A stretch of DNA of 24,431 nt from JAHRAH01 sp051009015 (GTDB taxonomy: Bacteria > Pseudomonadota > Gammaproteobacteria > Tethybacterales > Persebacteraceae): contig JBPCWZ010000127.1 of NCBI GenBank assembly GCA_051009015.1, forward strand, positions 1 through 24,431. The letters are read 5' to 3'. Positions 6,558 through 15,289 of the stretch are shown one piece after another. The notes below the pieces were generated by a model. It made no database searches. It saw only the letters and a program-made list of their open reading frames with translations, and had not been told where the DNA came from. Both the position numbers and the translations under genes were made by a program. Position 1 is the first letter of the stretch. Every line of letters starts with the position of its first letter.

Positions 6558-7948
6558 TTTTTGCACACTCCTTCAGCCAATAACATCTGCGGCAGCGCGC
6601 CGATATTTCCCGCGCCCATTGTTATCAATAAATCGCCGTCTTGCACAACTTTGCTTATCCGCCCCGCCGCATCGGCAAGCCCCGCCGCCCGATGCGACTT
6701 CGGCGAAACCTTCGCCGCCAGCGTATCGCTGTCCGCTCCCGCTATCGGCTTTTCACCGGCGGGATATACATCCAGCAATATCACTTCGTCCGCCGCCGAT
6801 AATGATTTTGCCAGCCGCATCAGCAAATCGCGCGTGCGGCTGTACCGGTGCGGTTGAAAAACCAGCAACAACCGCCGCTCCGGATATGCCGCGCGCAAAG
6901 CGGCAATGGATGCATCCATCTCGGTCGGATGATGCGCGTAATCATCTATTAGTAATGCGCGCCGCTTGCCGTCTTTGTTTTTGCAAACATAATCGCCGCA
7001 TTCTTGCAACCTTCTCCCGACTCCGCCAAACTGCGAAAGCCCGCGCCGCATATCATCAATGCCCGCGCCTATCTCAAATGCCACCGCGCACGATGCCAAA
7101 GCATTGCGCACATTATGCAAACCCGCCGCCGCCAAATCCACCGCGCAAACTTCGCCGCCGGGCAAATGCAAATCAAAACCCGAGCGCATTCCGCAAAAGC
7201 GCACATTCTCCGCGCGCACTTCGGCATCCGCCGATACGCCGTAAGTCATCACCCGCAAAGACGGCATCATGCGCGCGACTTTCATCGCCCGCGCATCATC
7301 GGCGCAGACAATCGCCGCGCCGTAAAACGGCAGGTTTGCCAAAAAACCGCCAAAGGCGTTTTCCAACTTGTCCATACTGCCGCCAAATGCCGGCAGATGA
7401 TCATCGTCAATATTCGTCAGCACCGCCACCGCCGGCTGCAGATGCAAAAACGATGCATCCGATTCGTCCGCCTCCGCGACAATAAAATCGCCCTCGCCCA
7501 AACGCCCGTGCATTCCCGAATGCAGCAACCCGCCAATAACGCAAGTCGGATCCCGCCCCGCCGCCGTCAAAACCGCTTCTATCATGCTCGCGGCGGTCGT
7601 CTTGCCATGACTGCCCGCAACTGCAATGCCGGGGCGAAAGCGCAATAACTCGCCAAGCATCTGCGCCCGGGGGATGACCGGCACGCCGCGCGCCCGCGCT
7701 TCCGCCCGCTCCGGATTATCCTCGGCAACGGCGGAAGAATATACCGCGCAATCCGCCTTATCCACCAGCCGCTTGTCGTGCCCGATATTGACGACAATGC
7801 CAAGCGCGCGCAGGCGGTCAAGCACCGGCTTTTCGGCGACATCCGAACCGCTGACGGCATAACCGAGATTATGCATAACTTCGGCAAGCCCGCACATGCC
7901 CGAGCCGCCGATGCCGATGAAATGAAGGCGGCGGATTTTATAGCGCAC
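6554..7948 (-). CDS. murC: UDP-N-acetylmuramate--L-alanine ligase
   Basis: MurC adds the first residue, L-Ala, to UDP-MurNAc. Visible: HFIGIGGSGMCGLAEV (Rossmann-like UDP-binding start), the ATP loop AGSHGKTTAASM (usually GTHGKTT), EADESDASFLHLQP, TNIDDDHL, and DDYAHHPTEM. FQPHRYSRT and the end GAGNIG are as in other MurC. Length 464. No ATG fits; the start is GTG 7948, which has GGAGG (7959-7955) 6 nt upstream, gives the usual N-terminus (xRYKIRRLHFIGIGG), and overlaps murG by 11 nt. The open frame extends much further upstream but that part is a shadow of murG. Confidence 0.95.
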   Translation of the reverse strand: MRYKIRRLHFIGIGGSGMCGLAEVMHNLGYAVSGSDVAEKPVLDRLRALGIVVNIGHDKRLVDKADCAVYSSAVAEDNPERAEARARGVPVIPRAQMLGELLRFRPGIAVAGSHGKTTAASMIEAVLTAAGRDPTCVIGGLLHSGMHGRLGEGDFIVAEADESDASFLHLQPAVAVLTNIDDDHLPAFGGSMDKLENAFGGFLANLPFYGAAIVCADDARAMKVARMMPSLRVMTYGVSADAEVRAENVRFCGMRSGFDLHLPGGEVCAVDLAAAGLHNVRNALASCAVAFEIGAGIDDMRRGLSQFGGVGRRLQECGDYVCKNKDGKRRALLIDDYAHHPTEMDASIAALRAAYPERRLLLVFQPHRYSRTRDLLMRLAKSLSAADEVILLDVYPAGEKPIAGADSDTLAAKVSPKSHRAAGLADAAGRISKVVQDGDLLITMGAGNIGALPQMLLAEGVCKK

Positions 7949-8984
7949 CTGCCACCTCCATGCAAACTTCCGCCGCTTCCGCCGCCGCATTCGGCTTTGC
8001 CAAACGCCGCGCCGACATCGCCATGCGCAAAAGCCGACCGCGCGCCGATTCTTGCAAAAACATCGCCAGCGCGCTTTCGGCGATATCCTGCCCGCTGCAC
8101 ACCCCCGCTTCGGCGGCGGCAAAAAACCCGGCATTGGCGACTTGATGATCATCGGCGGCATGCGGATAGGGAATGAGAAAACAGGCAACGCCAACCGCCG
8201 CCGCTTCCGCCAAAGTGGAAGCCCCCGCGCGGCAAACCAGCAAATCGGCATTAGCCATTTGCGCGGCGACATCATCGACAAACTCCACAACCCGCACCCG
8301 CGCATCCGCACAGGACAAATAGTTTTTTTCCGCCCGCATTTTATTGCCAACGGCGCATTGATGCAAAACCCGCACTTCAACATGCGCCCGCGCCAAAGCC
8401 AAAGGAACAATGCGGTCAAGCGCTTCCGCCCCCTGACTTCCGCCGAGGACCAAAATATTCAAAGGACCCGACCGTCCGGCATAGCGCTTTTGCGGCGGCG
8501 GTGTTTTGGCAAAAACCCGACCGACCGGATTGCCGACATGCACGCTTTGCGGCGGCGCATCGGCATAACTTGCCAAAACTCGGGAGGCATAGCGGGAAAG
8601 AAGACGATTCGCCCGACCGGCAACGGCGTTTTGTTCGTGTATGACAAGCGGCAAGCGTAATAACTTCGCCGCCAAAGCCCCGGGCACCGAAGCAAAACCG
8701 CCAAAACCCACAACCGCCCGCGGGCGCAACTTCCACAAAACGCCAAGCGCGCGCAATACCGCAAACGGCAGCCGCAACAAACCCAAAACACCGCGCGGCG
8801 CATGATAGGGGACGATAACAACTTCCGGCGGCAAAGCCATCTTCGCGCAAACAAAATCGCGGTCGCGCGCCGATGCCGCCAGCCACGACACGCGCGCGGC
8901 AAGTTTTTGCAATGCTTCGGCGACGGCAATGCCCGGTGCCAAATGCCCGCCGGTGCCGCCGGCGACAATGACAATATGCGTCAT
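7938..8984 (-). CDS. murG: Lipid II synthase (MurG GlcNAc transferase)
   Basis: MurG adds GlcNAc to lipid I at the inner face of the cytoplasmic membrane, giving lipid II. Visible: the N-terminal loop VAGGTGGHLAPGIAVA (10-20 region), GFGGFASVPGALAA, IHEQNAVAGRANRLLS, NPV, and the second-domain loop VLGGSQGAEALD. CRAGASTLAEAAAVG and IPYPHAADDHQVANA bind the UDP-GlcNAc donor. Length 348, near the usual 355. ATG 8984 overlaps the ftsW stop as ATGA; the 3' end overlaps murC by 11 nt. Confidence 0.97.
   Translation of the reverse strand: MTHIVIVAGGTGGHLAPGIAVAEALQKLAARVSWLAASARDRDFVCAKMALPPEVVIVPYHAPRGVLGLLRLPFAVLRALGVLWKLRPRAVVGFGGFASVPGALAAKLLRLPLVIHEQNAVAGRANRLLSRYASRVLASYADAPPQSVHVGNPVGRVFAKTPPPQKRYAGRSGPLNILVLGGSQGAEALDRIVPLALARAHVEVRVLHQCAVGNKMRAEKNYLSCADARVRVVEFVDDVAAQMANADLLVCRAGASTLAEAAAVGVACFLIPYPHAADDHQVANAGFFAAAEAGVCSGQDIAESALAMFLQESARGRLLRMAMSARRLAKPNAAAEAAEVCMEVAGAL
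7955..7959 (-). promoter_or_regulatory. Ribosome binding site deciding the GTG start of murC
   Basis: GGAGG on the minus strand, inside the last codons of murG, lies 6 nt before GTG 7948. No in-frame ATG is close, so this site fixes the murC start. Confidence 0.75.
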
Positions 8985-10075
8985 TTGCCGCTCTCCCGTG
9001 TTTCAACATCCACGCGCATTAGCACCGCTATCATCAATGCCGTCGCCGTCAAACTGCTGCCGCCATAACTGACCAATGGCAAAGTCAAACCCTTGACCGG
9101 CAAGAGCGCCAAAGAACCGGATATGTTGATAACCACCTGCATAGCGGCAAGTGCCGCAAAGCCGAAAGCATAAAACGCGCCAAACATCTCGCCGCTTTTT
9201 GCCGCCCGCAAGCCGATGGCGGCGGCGCGCATAATGACAAACAACAAAAGCGCCGCGACAATGACAAAACCGATAAGCCCGCGCTCTTCGGCGATGGCGG
9301 CGATAATAAAATCATTGTGCGCTTCGGGCAGGTTTTGTCCGGCGAGCAAGTTGCCGCCGCCGGCGCCGCCAAAACCGCCGCGGGCAAAAGACATCAAAGA
9401 AAGCGCGACATTGTAATCACTGCCATAGCGGTCGTCCAGCGGGTTGCCAAAACTGACAAGGCGCTGCAAAATATACGGTTTCGCCGCAATAAGCGCGCCA
9501 AAAACCGCAAGCAGCGAAAGCAAACCCCCTGCAAACCAGCGCATTCGCAAACCCGCCAAAAACAACATCGCAATGCTCACCGTAACAATAAGCAAAAACG
9601 AACCGGCATCCGGCTGATGCAGCAAAAAAGCCAAAGGTATCAAAAGCGCCAGCAAAAGCGGCTGCGCCAAATCCCAGCCCAATCTTGTATGCGCCGCCCG
9701 GGCGCAAAAGTTTGCCCCGATAAGCAATGCCGCAAACTTGAAAAACTCCACCGGCTGCAGCGACAAGCCGCCGACAACCAGCCACCTCTGCGCGCCCTTG
9801 CGCTCGGCGCCAAAAAGCCAAACGGCAACCAGCAGCACCACGGCAAAAATCACAAGCAGCAAAGCCCGCCGCCGCCATATCTGCAGCGGCACTTCGGCGG
9901 CGGCGACAAACAACACAAGCGCAACAACGCCAAAAACCAGTTGTTTGTAAGCCCACGGCTGCCCCTTCGCCAGGCCGAGCGAATACATTGTAATAATGCC
10001 GCAAAAAAACAACGCCGCGCACGCGGACAAAAACCACCAATCGCGCCGCGCCGCGGCATTGTCAAAAGCCATCAT
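8981..10075 (-). CDS. ftsW: Septal peptidoglycan polymerase FtsW
   Basis: FtsW is the SEDS glycosyltransferase that polymerises lipid II at the septum together with FtsI. The chain is mostly hydrophobic, with about ten membrane segments. Family motifs: GAQRWLVVGGLSLQPVEFFKF, HQPDAGSFLL (the SEDS catalytic aspartate, in QPDxGS/T), LPEAHNDFIIAAIAEERGLIG and LLPVKGLTLPLVSYGGSS. Length 364, slightly shorter than E. coli (414) because the N-terminal cytoplasmic tail is short. ATG 10075 overlaps the murD stop (ATGATG); ATG 10072 is the next codon and could also serve. An upstream extension of the frame is Cys/Arg-rich and not FtsW-like, so it was left out. Confidence 0.96.
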   Translation of the reverse strand: MMAFDNAAARRDWWFLSACAALFFCGIITMYSLGLAKGQPWAYKQLVFGVVALVLFVAAAEVPLQIWRRRALLLVIFAVVLLVAVWLFGAERKGAQRWLVVGGLSLQPVEFFKFAALLIGANFCARAAHTRLGWDLAQPLLLALLIPLAFLLHQPDAGSFLLIVTVSIAMLFLAGLRMRWFAGGLLSLLAVFGALIAAKPYILQRLVSFGNPLDDRYGSDYNVALSLMSFARGGFGGAGGGNLLAGQNLPEAHNDFIIAAIAEERGLIGFVIVAALLLFVIMRAAAIGLRAAKSGEMFGAFYAFGFAALAAMQVVINISGSLALLPVKGLTLPLVSYGGSSLTATALMIAVLMRVDVETRESGK

Positions 10076-11442
10076 TGTTTTGCCCCTTCCGGAAAACGCT
10101 GCGGCAAACTTTGCGCCGCCGCCAAAAAAGCATCCCCCCGGGCGCGGTAATCGGCAAACATATCCAAACTTGAACAAGCGGGAGAAAGCAAAACAGCACC
10201 GCCCGGCGGGCAGTGTTGATAAGCCAAAACAACCGCCCGCGCCATTGTCGGCGCATGCAAAGTTTTCACGCCTTCGGCGGAAAATGCCGCTTGCAACTTC
10301 GGCGCGTCTTTGCCGATAACAACGGCAAAACAAACACGCCCCTTTGCGGTTTTTGCCAGCGGTGTAAAACGCTGCCCCTTGCCGTCTCCCCCGGCGATTA
10401 ACACTGCGGGAGTGTCAATTGAACGCAGGGCAAAACAGGAGGAGTGTACATTTGTCGCCTTGGAATCATCAACAAAAGATACGCCGCCGCGCATTAATAC
10501 TTCGCGGCGGCGATGCGGCAGGGCGGCAAATTGCATCAACGCCTTTTGCATTGCCGCCCGCCGCCCGTCTTCCTGCCAGCGCACCAAAGTACCGGTCAGT
10601 GCCAATGCCGCCAGCACATTTTCGGTTTGCGCATCCGCCGATATTTGCGCCAGCGGATAATCGCAACCTTCGCCGCTAATGCGCTCATCGCGCACAAACC
10701 AATCGCACTTGGCATCCGACATTGAAAACAAAACCCGCCGCCCGCCAACCGGCATCGTCATCACGCGCTTGTCATCGGCATTAATAATGCAGTATTTTGC
10801 GCCGTCATAAATGCGCGCCTTAATCGCCGCATAGGAATCCATATCGCCGTGCCGGTCCAAATGGTCATCGTCAATATTAAGCGCCGCCGCCGCCCACAAC
10901 GGCAAAGAAGGCGCGGTTTCCAACTGAAAACTGGACAACTCCAAAACAGCAACATCCGGAAACCCGCACCGCCGCCATCTTGCCAATGCCGCCAGCAAGG
11001 GCTCGCCGATATTACCGGCGACATCGGCGCGCAAACCGGCGGCGAGGCACAAATCATGCGCCAACGACACGGTTGTGCTTTTGCCGTTTGTGCCGGTTAT
11101 TGCCAGCAGTTTTGTTTGCGCGCCCGAGCGGGCAAAAGATTCGGCAAACAATGCGGCATCGCCGGTTATCTTCGCCGCCGGGGCATTGACCCTTTGCGGC
11201 GGCACGCCGGGGCTGAGCGCAATGCGGTCATACTGCAAAAAACGCCGCTCGTCCCAGCGGTAAAAATCCTCGCCGGTCATCGTCTTCACCTGCGGCAGGT
11301 GCTTTTGCAGTTGCGCCGCCATCGGGGGTTTGGCGCGGCTGTCCACCGCCGTTATTTGCGCCCGCGCGCCGCCCGCCGCATCCAGCAAATGCGCGGCGAT
11401 GGAAAAGCCGCTAACACCCATGCCGACAACCAATGCATTCAT
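10072..11442 (-). CDS. murD: UDP-N-acetylmuramoyl-L-alanine--D-glutamate ligase
   Basis: MurD adds D-Glu to UDP-MurNAc-L-Ala. Visible: VVGMGVSGFSIAAHL at the N-terminus, SPGVPP, the ATP loop AITGTNGKSTTVSLAHD, ELSSFQLE, NIDDDHLDRHGDMDSY, and DDSKATNVHSS. The C-terminal domain has LIAGGDGKGQRFTPL and LLSPACSSLDMFADYRARGDAF. Length 456, near the usual 438. ATG 11442 gives the normal N-terminus (MNALVVGMG) and overlaps the mraY stop as ATGA. The open frame runs 28 codons further upstream, but that part lies over mraY. Confidence 0.97.
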   Translation of the reverse strand: MNALVVGMGVSGFSIAAHLLDAAGGARAQITAVDSRAKPPMAAQLQKHLPQVKTMTGEDFYRWDERRFLQYDRIALSPGVPPQRVNAPAAKITGDAALFAESFARSGAQTKLLAITGTNGKSTTVSLAHDLCLAAGLRADVAGNIGEPLLAALARWRRCGFPDVAVLELSSFQLETAPSLPLWAAAALNIDDDHLDRHGDMDSYAAIKARIYDGAKYCIINADDKRVMTMPVGGRRVLFSMSDAKCDWFVRDERISGEGCDYPLAQISADAQTENVLAALALTGTLVRWQEDGRRAAMQKALMQFAALPHRRREVLMRGGVSFVDDSKATNVHSSCFALRSIDTPAVLIAGGDGKGQRFTPLAKTAKGRVCFAVVIGKDAPKLQAAFSAEGVKTLHAPTMARAVVLAYQHCPPGGAVLLSPACSSLDMFADYRARGDAFLAAAQSLPQRFPEGAKQ

Positions 11443-12527
11443 CGTATCTTCAAACCCGCCAAACCAACCAGCACCAGCACCAGCGCGATAATCCAAAAAC
11501 GCACGACTATCTGATTTTCCCGCCACCCCTTCAACTCAAAATGATGATGCAAAGGAGCCATCAAAAAAATGCGCCGCCCGGTCGCCTTGAAAAACAAAAC
11601 CTGCAAGATAACCGACATCGCCTCAACGACAAAAACACCGCTCATAATAAAAAAGATTAACTCCTGCCGGACGATAACCGCAATCGTCCCCAATGCCGCC
11701 CCTATCGCCAGCGAGCCGACATCGCCCATAAACACTTCGGCGGGATAGGCGTTAAACCACAAAAAAGCCAAACCGCCGCCGACCAGTGCCGCGCAAAATA
11801 TCGCCAACTCCTGCGCCTGCGGCAGATGCGGCAAGCCCAAATAATCGGCAAAAACCGCATGCCCGGATGCATACGCATAAACCGCCAAACCGGCGGCGGT
11901 CATTACCGCCGGCATGATAGCCAAGCCGTCCAGCCCGTCGGTCAAGTTAACCGCATTGGACGCGCCGACAATGACAAAATACCCCACTATCAAAAAACCC
12001 GCCGCCCCTACCGGCAAATACCAATCCTTAACATACGGCACGCCAAGAGTGGGGGAATCGCCGACCAAACCGGCGCGCAACAAAAACCACAAAGCGGCAA
12101 CAGCCGCCGCCGACTGCAGCAGCAACTTCACCCGCCCCGGCATCCCGCGCGAATTACCGGCGGCGACTTTTTGCCGGTCGTCGGCAAAGCCGATAAGCGC
12201 GAAGGCAAAAGTTACCGCCATTACCGCAAGCACCTGCGGGCTGGACAAATCCGCCCACAACAATGACGCGGCAAAAAGGGAGGTCAAAATTAACGCCCCT
12301 CCCATTGTCGGCGTTTTGTCTTTGTCGCGCAGGTGGCTTTGGGGCCCGTCGTCGCGAACCGGCTGATGCCGCCCCCGCTTGCGCTGGCGCAAAATAAAGC
12401 GCGGGCCCAAATACAACCCCACGACAAACGCCGTCAGCACGGCAAAAACGGCGCGCGCCGTCACATAACTGAAAATATTCAACGCCCCCCAATACGGCAC
12501 GCCCTGCATTGCAAGCCAGTAAATCAT
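11439..12527 (-). CDS. mraY: Phospho-MurNAc-pentapeptide translocase (MraY)
   Basis: MraY moves phospho-MurNAc-pentapeptide onto undecaprenyl phosphate, making lipid I in the inner membrane. Motifs: TPTMGGALI, ALIGFADDRQKV (Mg/substrate aspartates), NAVNLTDGLDGLA, NAYPAEVFMGDVGSL, and PLHHHFELKGW. About ten hydrophobic segments are visible. Length 362, equal to the usual 360. ATG 12527 overlaps the murE-murF stop as ATGA, and its stop overlaps murD as ATGA. Confidence 0.97.
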   Translation of the reverse strand: MIYWLAMQGVPYWGALNIFSYVTARAVFAVLTAFVVGLYLGPRFILRQRKRGRHQPVRDDGPQSHLRDKDKTPTMGGALILTSLFAASLLWADLSSPQVLAVMAVTFAFALIGFADDRQKVAAGNSRGMPGRVKLLLQSAAAVAALWFLLRAGLVGDSPTLGVPYVKDWYLPVGAAGFLIVGYFVIVGASNAVNLTDGLDGLAIMPAVMTAAGLAVYAYASGHAVFADYLGLPHLPQAQELAIFCAALVGGGLAFLWFNAYPAEVFMGDVGSLAIGAALGTIAVIVRQELIFFIMSGVFVVEAMSVILQVLFFKATGRRIFLMAPLHHHFELKGWRENQIVVRFWIIALVLVLVGLAGLKIR

Positions 12528-15289
12528 CGCGCAATAATCGCCTCGGCGACGGTTTCCATTTTCATCCCCCGCGATCCTTTGACCAGCACCGCCGCATCGC
12601 CGCCGCAGTTTTGCAACTCTTCCTGCAGCGCGCGCGCCAATGCTTCTTTGTTGTCAAAATGCGCGCCGCCGGCGTTTTTCATCATCGCGCCGACGGTCAT
12701 CAAAAGCGCGCCTTTCGGCAATGCCGCCGCTATGTTGCGATGTTCCGCCGCGGCGTTTTTTCCCAGTTCCAGCATATCGCCGAGTGCGGCGATTTTCCTG
12801 CCCGGTTGTTTTGCCAAAACCGCCAATGCCGCAAGCATTGAGTCGGGATTGGCATTATAAGTATCGTCTATGACAAGCGCGCCGCCCGCGCCTTGGCGAA
12901 ACTGCAAGCGTCCGGCGACGCCGCCAAACTTCCGCAACCCTTCAACTATCGCGCCGCCGTCAATGGCAAAAACCCGCGCGGCGGCGGCGGCGGCCAAAGC
13001 ATTAAGAGCGTTATGCCGCCCGGCAACGGACAGCGGAATATCGCCGATGCCGTCAATGGCAACGCCGTTTGCGATAACCCGCCCGCGCACTTGCGCTTTT
13101 TTGCCAAAGCCGAAAGATGCATAACGGCGGCATTGTTTTTTCCACCCCCCGAAATACGGCGAGTCGGCATTGAGCACGGCGGTTTGCGCCGATGCCAGTA
13201 TCTCCCCTTTGGCGCGGGCGATGGCGGCGACCGAATCAAAACCGCCCAGATGCGCCCGCTGGGCGTTGGTAATTACCGCCGCCTGCGGCGATGCGATATC
13301 GCCCAATGCTGTCAGTTCGCCGGGCGCGTCCATTCCCGCTTCCAGCACCGCATATTTATGATGCTTGCGAAGTTGCAAAAGCGACAGCGGCAAGCCGAGC
13401 AGATTGTTTTTGTTGCCTTCGCTTTTATGCACAAACCTGCCGCCGGCGGCGGCGGCAAAAATCGCGGCGAGCATTTCTTTGACCGTTGTTTTGCCGTTGC
13501 TGCCGGTAATAACGACCGCTCCGCCGTCAAAGCCGCAATAATAACGCCGCCACTGCCGCGCCAACTCGCCAAGCGCCCGCAGGCAATCTTTTACCATAAT
13601 CTGCGGAATATCAACTTGCACTTTGCGCTCCACCATCGCCGCCGCCGCGCCGCGCTTTTTTGCCTCGCCGACAAAATCGTGCCCGTCCGCATTCTCCCCG
13701 GCAAGAGCGACAAACAAATCGCCCTTTTGCAATTGCCGCGTGTCTATGGCGGCATTATCAAAAGTCGCGGGAAATTTTCCCCACTCTTCGCCGCCGCAAA
13801 TAACCGCCACCAGGGCGCTCGTCAATGGTTTGCCGCGCTGGCGCCGTTTTTTTTGCCACTCCTCCATTGCAATGGCGACATCCGAAAAAAGTTCTCTCCT
13901 TTCGCCAATTTGCTGATACTCCTCATGCCCCTTTCCGGCGACAAGCGCCGCATCATCATCCGCCATTTCGCAAACCGCCGCCGCGATGGCTTTTGCCCGC
14001 CCGGGAATAATGCGCAACTGACAATCCCTTTTGCCGCCTTTTGCTTGTTTGTAAAAACCGGCGGCGGCGGCATCGCGAATCAACTTCGGGTTTTCGCCGC
14101 GCGGGTTGTCATCGGTAAGAATGGCGATATCGGCAAGTTTTGCCGCGACTTTTCCCATCTCCTGCCGCTTGCCCTTGTCGCGCCCGCCGCCGCAGCCGAA
14201 AACAACAATCTTCCGCCCGCCGCCTATCACATTTATGGCAGCCGCCAAAGCATCCGGCGTATGGGCGTAATCCACATACATTTGTGTTTTGCCGACTTGC
14301 TGCATTCTGCCCGGCGGAAGTTGCAACTTTTTCGCCGCCGCGATAATATTGCCCCACGGCATTCCCGCACTTCTCGCTATCAAAAACGCCGCCAGCATAT
14401 TGTCAATGTTGCAGCCCGCAAAAACCGCACCCGCGGGCGGTTGAAAATCCAACACTTCCGATTCGGCGATAATGCCGCCGCCGCCCGCCCGCCAAAGCAG
14501 GGAAGGGTTATCAACATAAACCGGTTTGTCGTCGCGGCAGAAAGTCAAAACCTTCATCGGCAAATCTTTTATTAACGCCGCGCAGTTTTTGTCGTTGCCA
14601 TTAATTACCGCGCTTTGGATGCCCGGCATTTCAAACAACTTTGCCTTCGCCCGCCAATAGGAGCGCAAATCGCCGTGATAATCCAGATGGTCGCGCGCCA
14701 AATTGACAAGCACCGCGCAATCCAAACGAACATTCGCCAAACGATTTTGACAAATGCCGTGCGATGATGATTCCATAATCGCCGCGGAAATGCCGTCATC
14801 GGCAAACACTCTTAACAAGCGGTGCGTTTCGGCGGCATCGGGCGTTGTCGTTGTTGTCGCCGTCATCGTTTTGCCGGGGACTCCGGCACCGAGCGTGCCG
14901 ATGACGGCGGCTTTTTTGAGCAGTTGCGCCGCAAACCATGCCGTTGTTGTTTTGCCGTTTGTGCCGGTAATGGCGGCGGCAAACAACTGTGCCGACGGGC
15001 GGCGATAGACATAATCCGCAATATCGCCGACATATTCGCGCAAGCCGGGCACCGCCGCATTGGCGATAGTATTCTTCGCCGGCCAGGCAAACCCTTCCGG
15101 CTCCCAAAGCACCGCCGCCGCGCCTTTTTGGACGGCATCGGCAATGTGCTTTCTGCCATCGTCATCGCCGCCCGGATACGCCAAAAATGCCGCCGCCCCG
15201 CCAATGCTTTCAAGGCGGCGGCTGTCGGCGCAAACTTCGGTTATCGCCGTTGGCAAACTTTCCATGACAACTTTGGCATTAAACCGCAT
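12524..15289 (-). CDS. murE-murF: Fused MurE-MurF ligase (meso-DAP adding / D-Ala-D-Ala adding)
   Basis: One unbroken frame of 921 residues holds two Mur ligases. The MurE half (about 1-483) has TGTNGKTT (K113), SSSHGICQNR, LARDHLDYHGD, VDYAHTPDAL, FGCGGGRDKGKR, the meso-DAP motif DNPR (394-397) and GKGHEEYQ. The MurF half (about 488-921) has IDTRQLQKGDLFVAL, TGSNGKTT (K600), NNLLGLPLSLL, LEAGMDAPGEL, DDTYNANPDSM, ALGDMLELG and VKGSRGMKME. There is only a short basic joint (KKRRQRGK) between them. The halves catalyse successive steps, adding meso-DAP and then D-Ala-D-Ala. ATG 15289 is chosen for its GGAGG (15300-15296) 6 nt upstream and 11-nt overlap with ftsI; ATG 15295 touches that site. 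MurE-MurF fusions are known in Bordetella. Confidence 0.96.
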   Translation of the reverse strand: MRFNAKVVMESLPTAITEVCADSRRLESIGGAAAFLAYPGGDDDGRKHIADAVQKGAAAVLWEPEGFAWPAKNTIANAAVPGLREYVGDIADYVYRRPSAQLFAAAITGTNGKTTTAWFAAQLLKKAAVIGTLGAGVPGKTMTATTTTTPDAAETHRLLRVFADDGISAAIMESSSHGICQNRLANVRLDCAVLVNLARDHLDYHGDLRSYWRAKAKLFEMPGIQSAVINGNDKNCAALIKDLPMKVLTFCRDDKPVYVDNPSLLWRAGGGGIIAESEVLDFQPPAGAVFAGCNIDNMLAAFLIARSAGMPWGNIIAAAKKLQLPPGRMQQVGKTQMYVDYAHTPDALAAAINVIGGGRKIVVFGCGGGRDKGKRQEMGKVAAKLADIAILTDDNPRGENPKLIRDAAAAGFYKQAKGGKRDCQLRIIPGRAKAIAAAVCEMADDDAALVAGKGHEEYQQIGERRELFSDVAIAMEEWQKKRRQRGKPLTSALVAVICGGEEWGKFPATFDNAAIDTRQLQKGDLFVALAGENADGHDFVGEAKKRGAAAAMVERKVQVDIPQIMVKDCLRALGELARQWRRYYCGFDGGAVVITGSNGKTTVKEMLAAIFAAAAGGRFVHKSEGNKNNLLGLPLSLLQLRKHHKYAVLEAGMDAPGELTALGDIASPQAAVITNAQRAHLGGFDSVAAIARAKGEILASAQTAVLNADSPYFGGWKKQCRRYASFGFGKKAQVRGRVIANGVAIDGIGDIPLSVAGRHNALNALAAAAAARVFAIDGGAIVEGLRKFGGVAGRLQFRQGAGGALVIDDTYNANPDSMLAALAVLAKQPGRKIAALGDMLELGKNAAAEHRNIAAALPKGALLMTVGAMMKNAGGAHFDNKEALARALQEELQNCGGDAAVLVKGSRGMKMETVAEAIIAR

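Noticed and set aside
7949..8419. Upstream extension of the murC frame over murG, suggesting a longer or fused protein
   Set aside because: The extra sequence is Arg/Trp/Cys-rich, lies wholly over murG, and a GTG start with GGAGG gives the normal MurC N-terminus.
10076..10333. 86-codon N-terminal extension of FtsW
   Set aside because: It lies over murD, is Cys/Arg/Gly-rich and unlike any FtsW tail; ATG 10075 makes an ATGA junction like its neighbours.
12893..14575. Long open frame on the plus strand (560 codons) across murE-murF; similar ones at 1158-2213, 6175-7485 and 3655-4551
   Set aside because: They are antisense shadows. The true genes rarely use the codons whose complement is a stop, so the opposite strand stays open. 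The translations show no family motifs and the minus-strand genes are certain.
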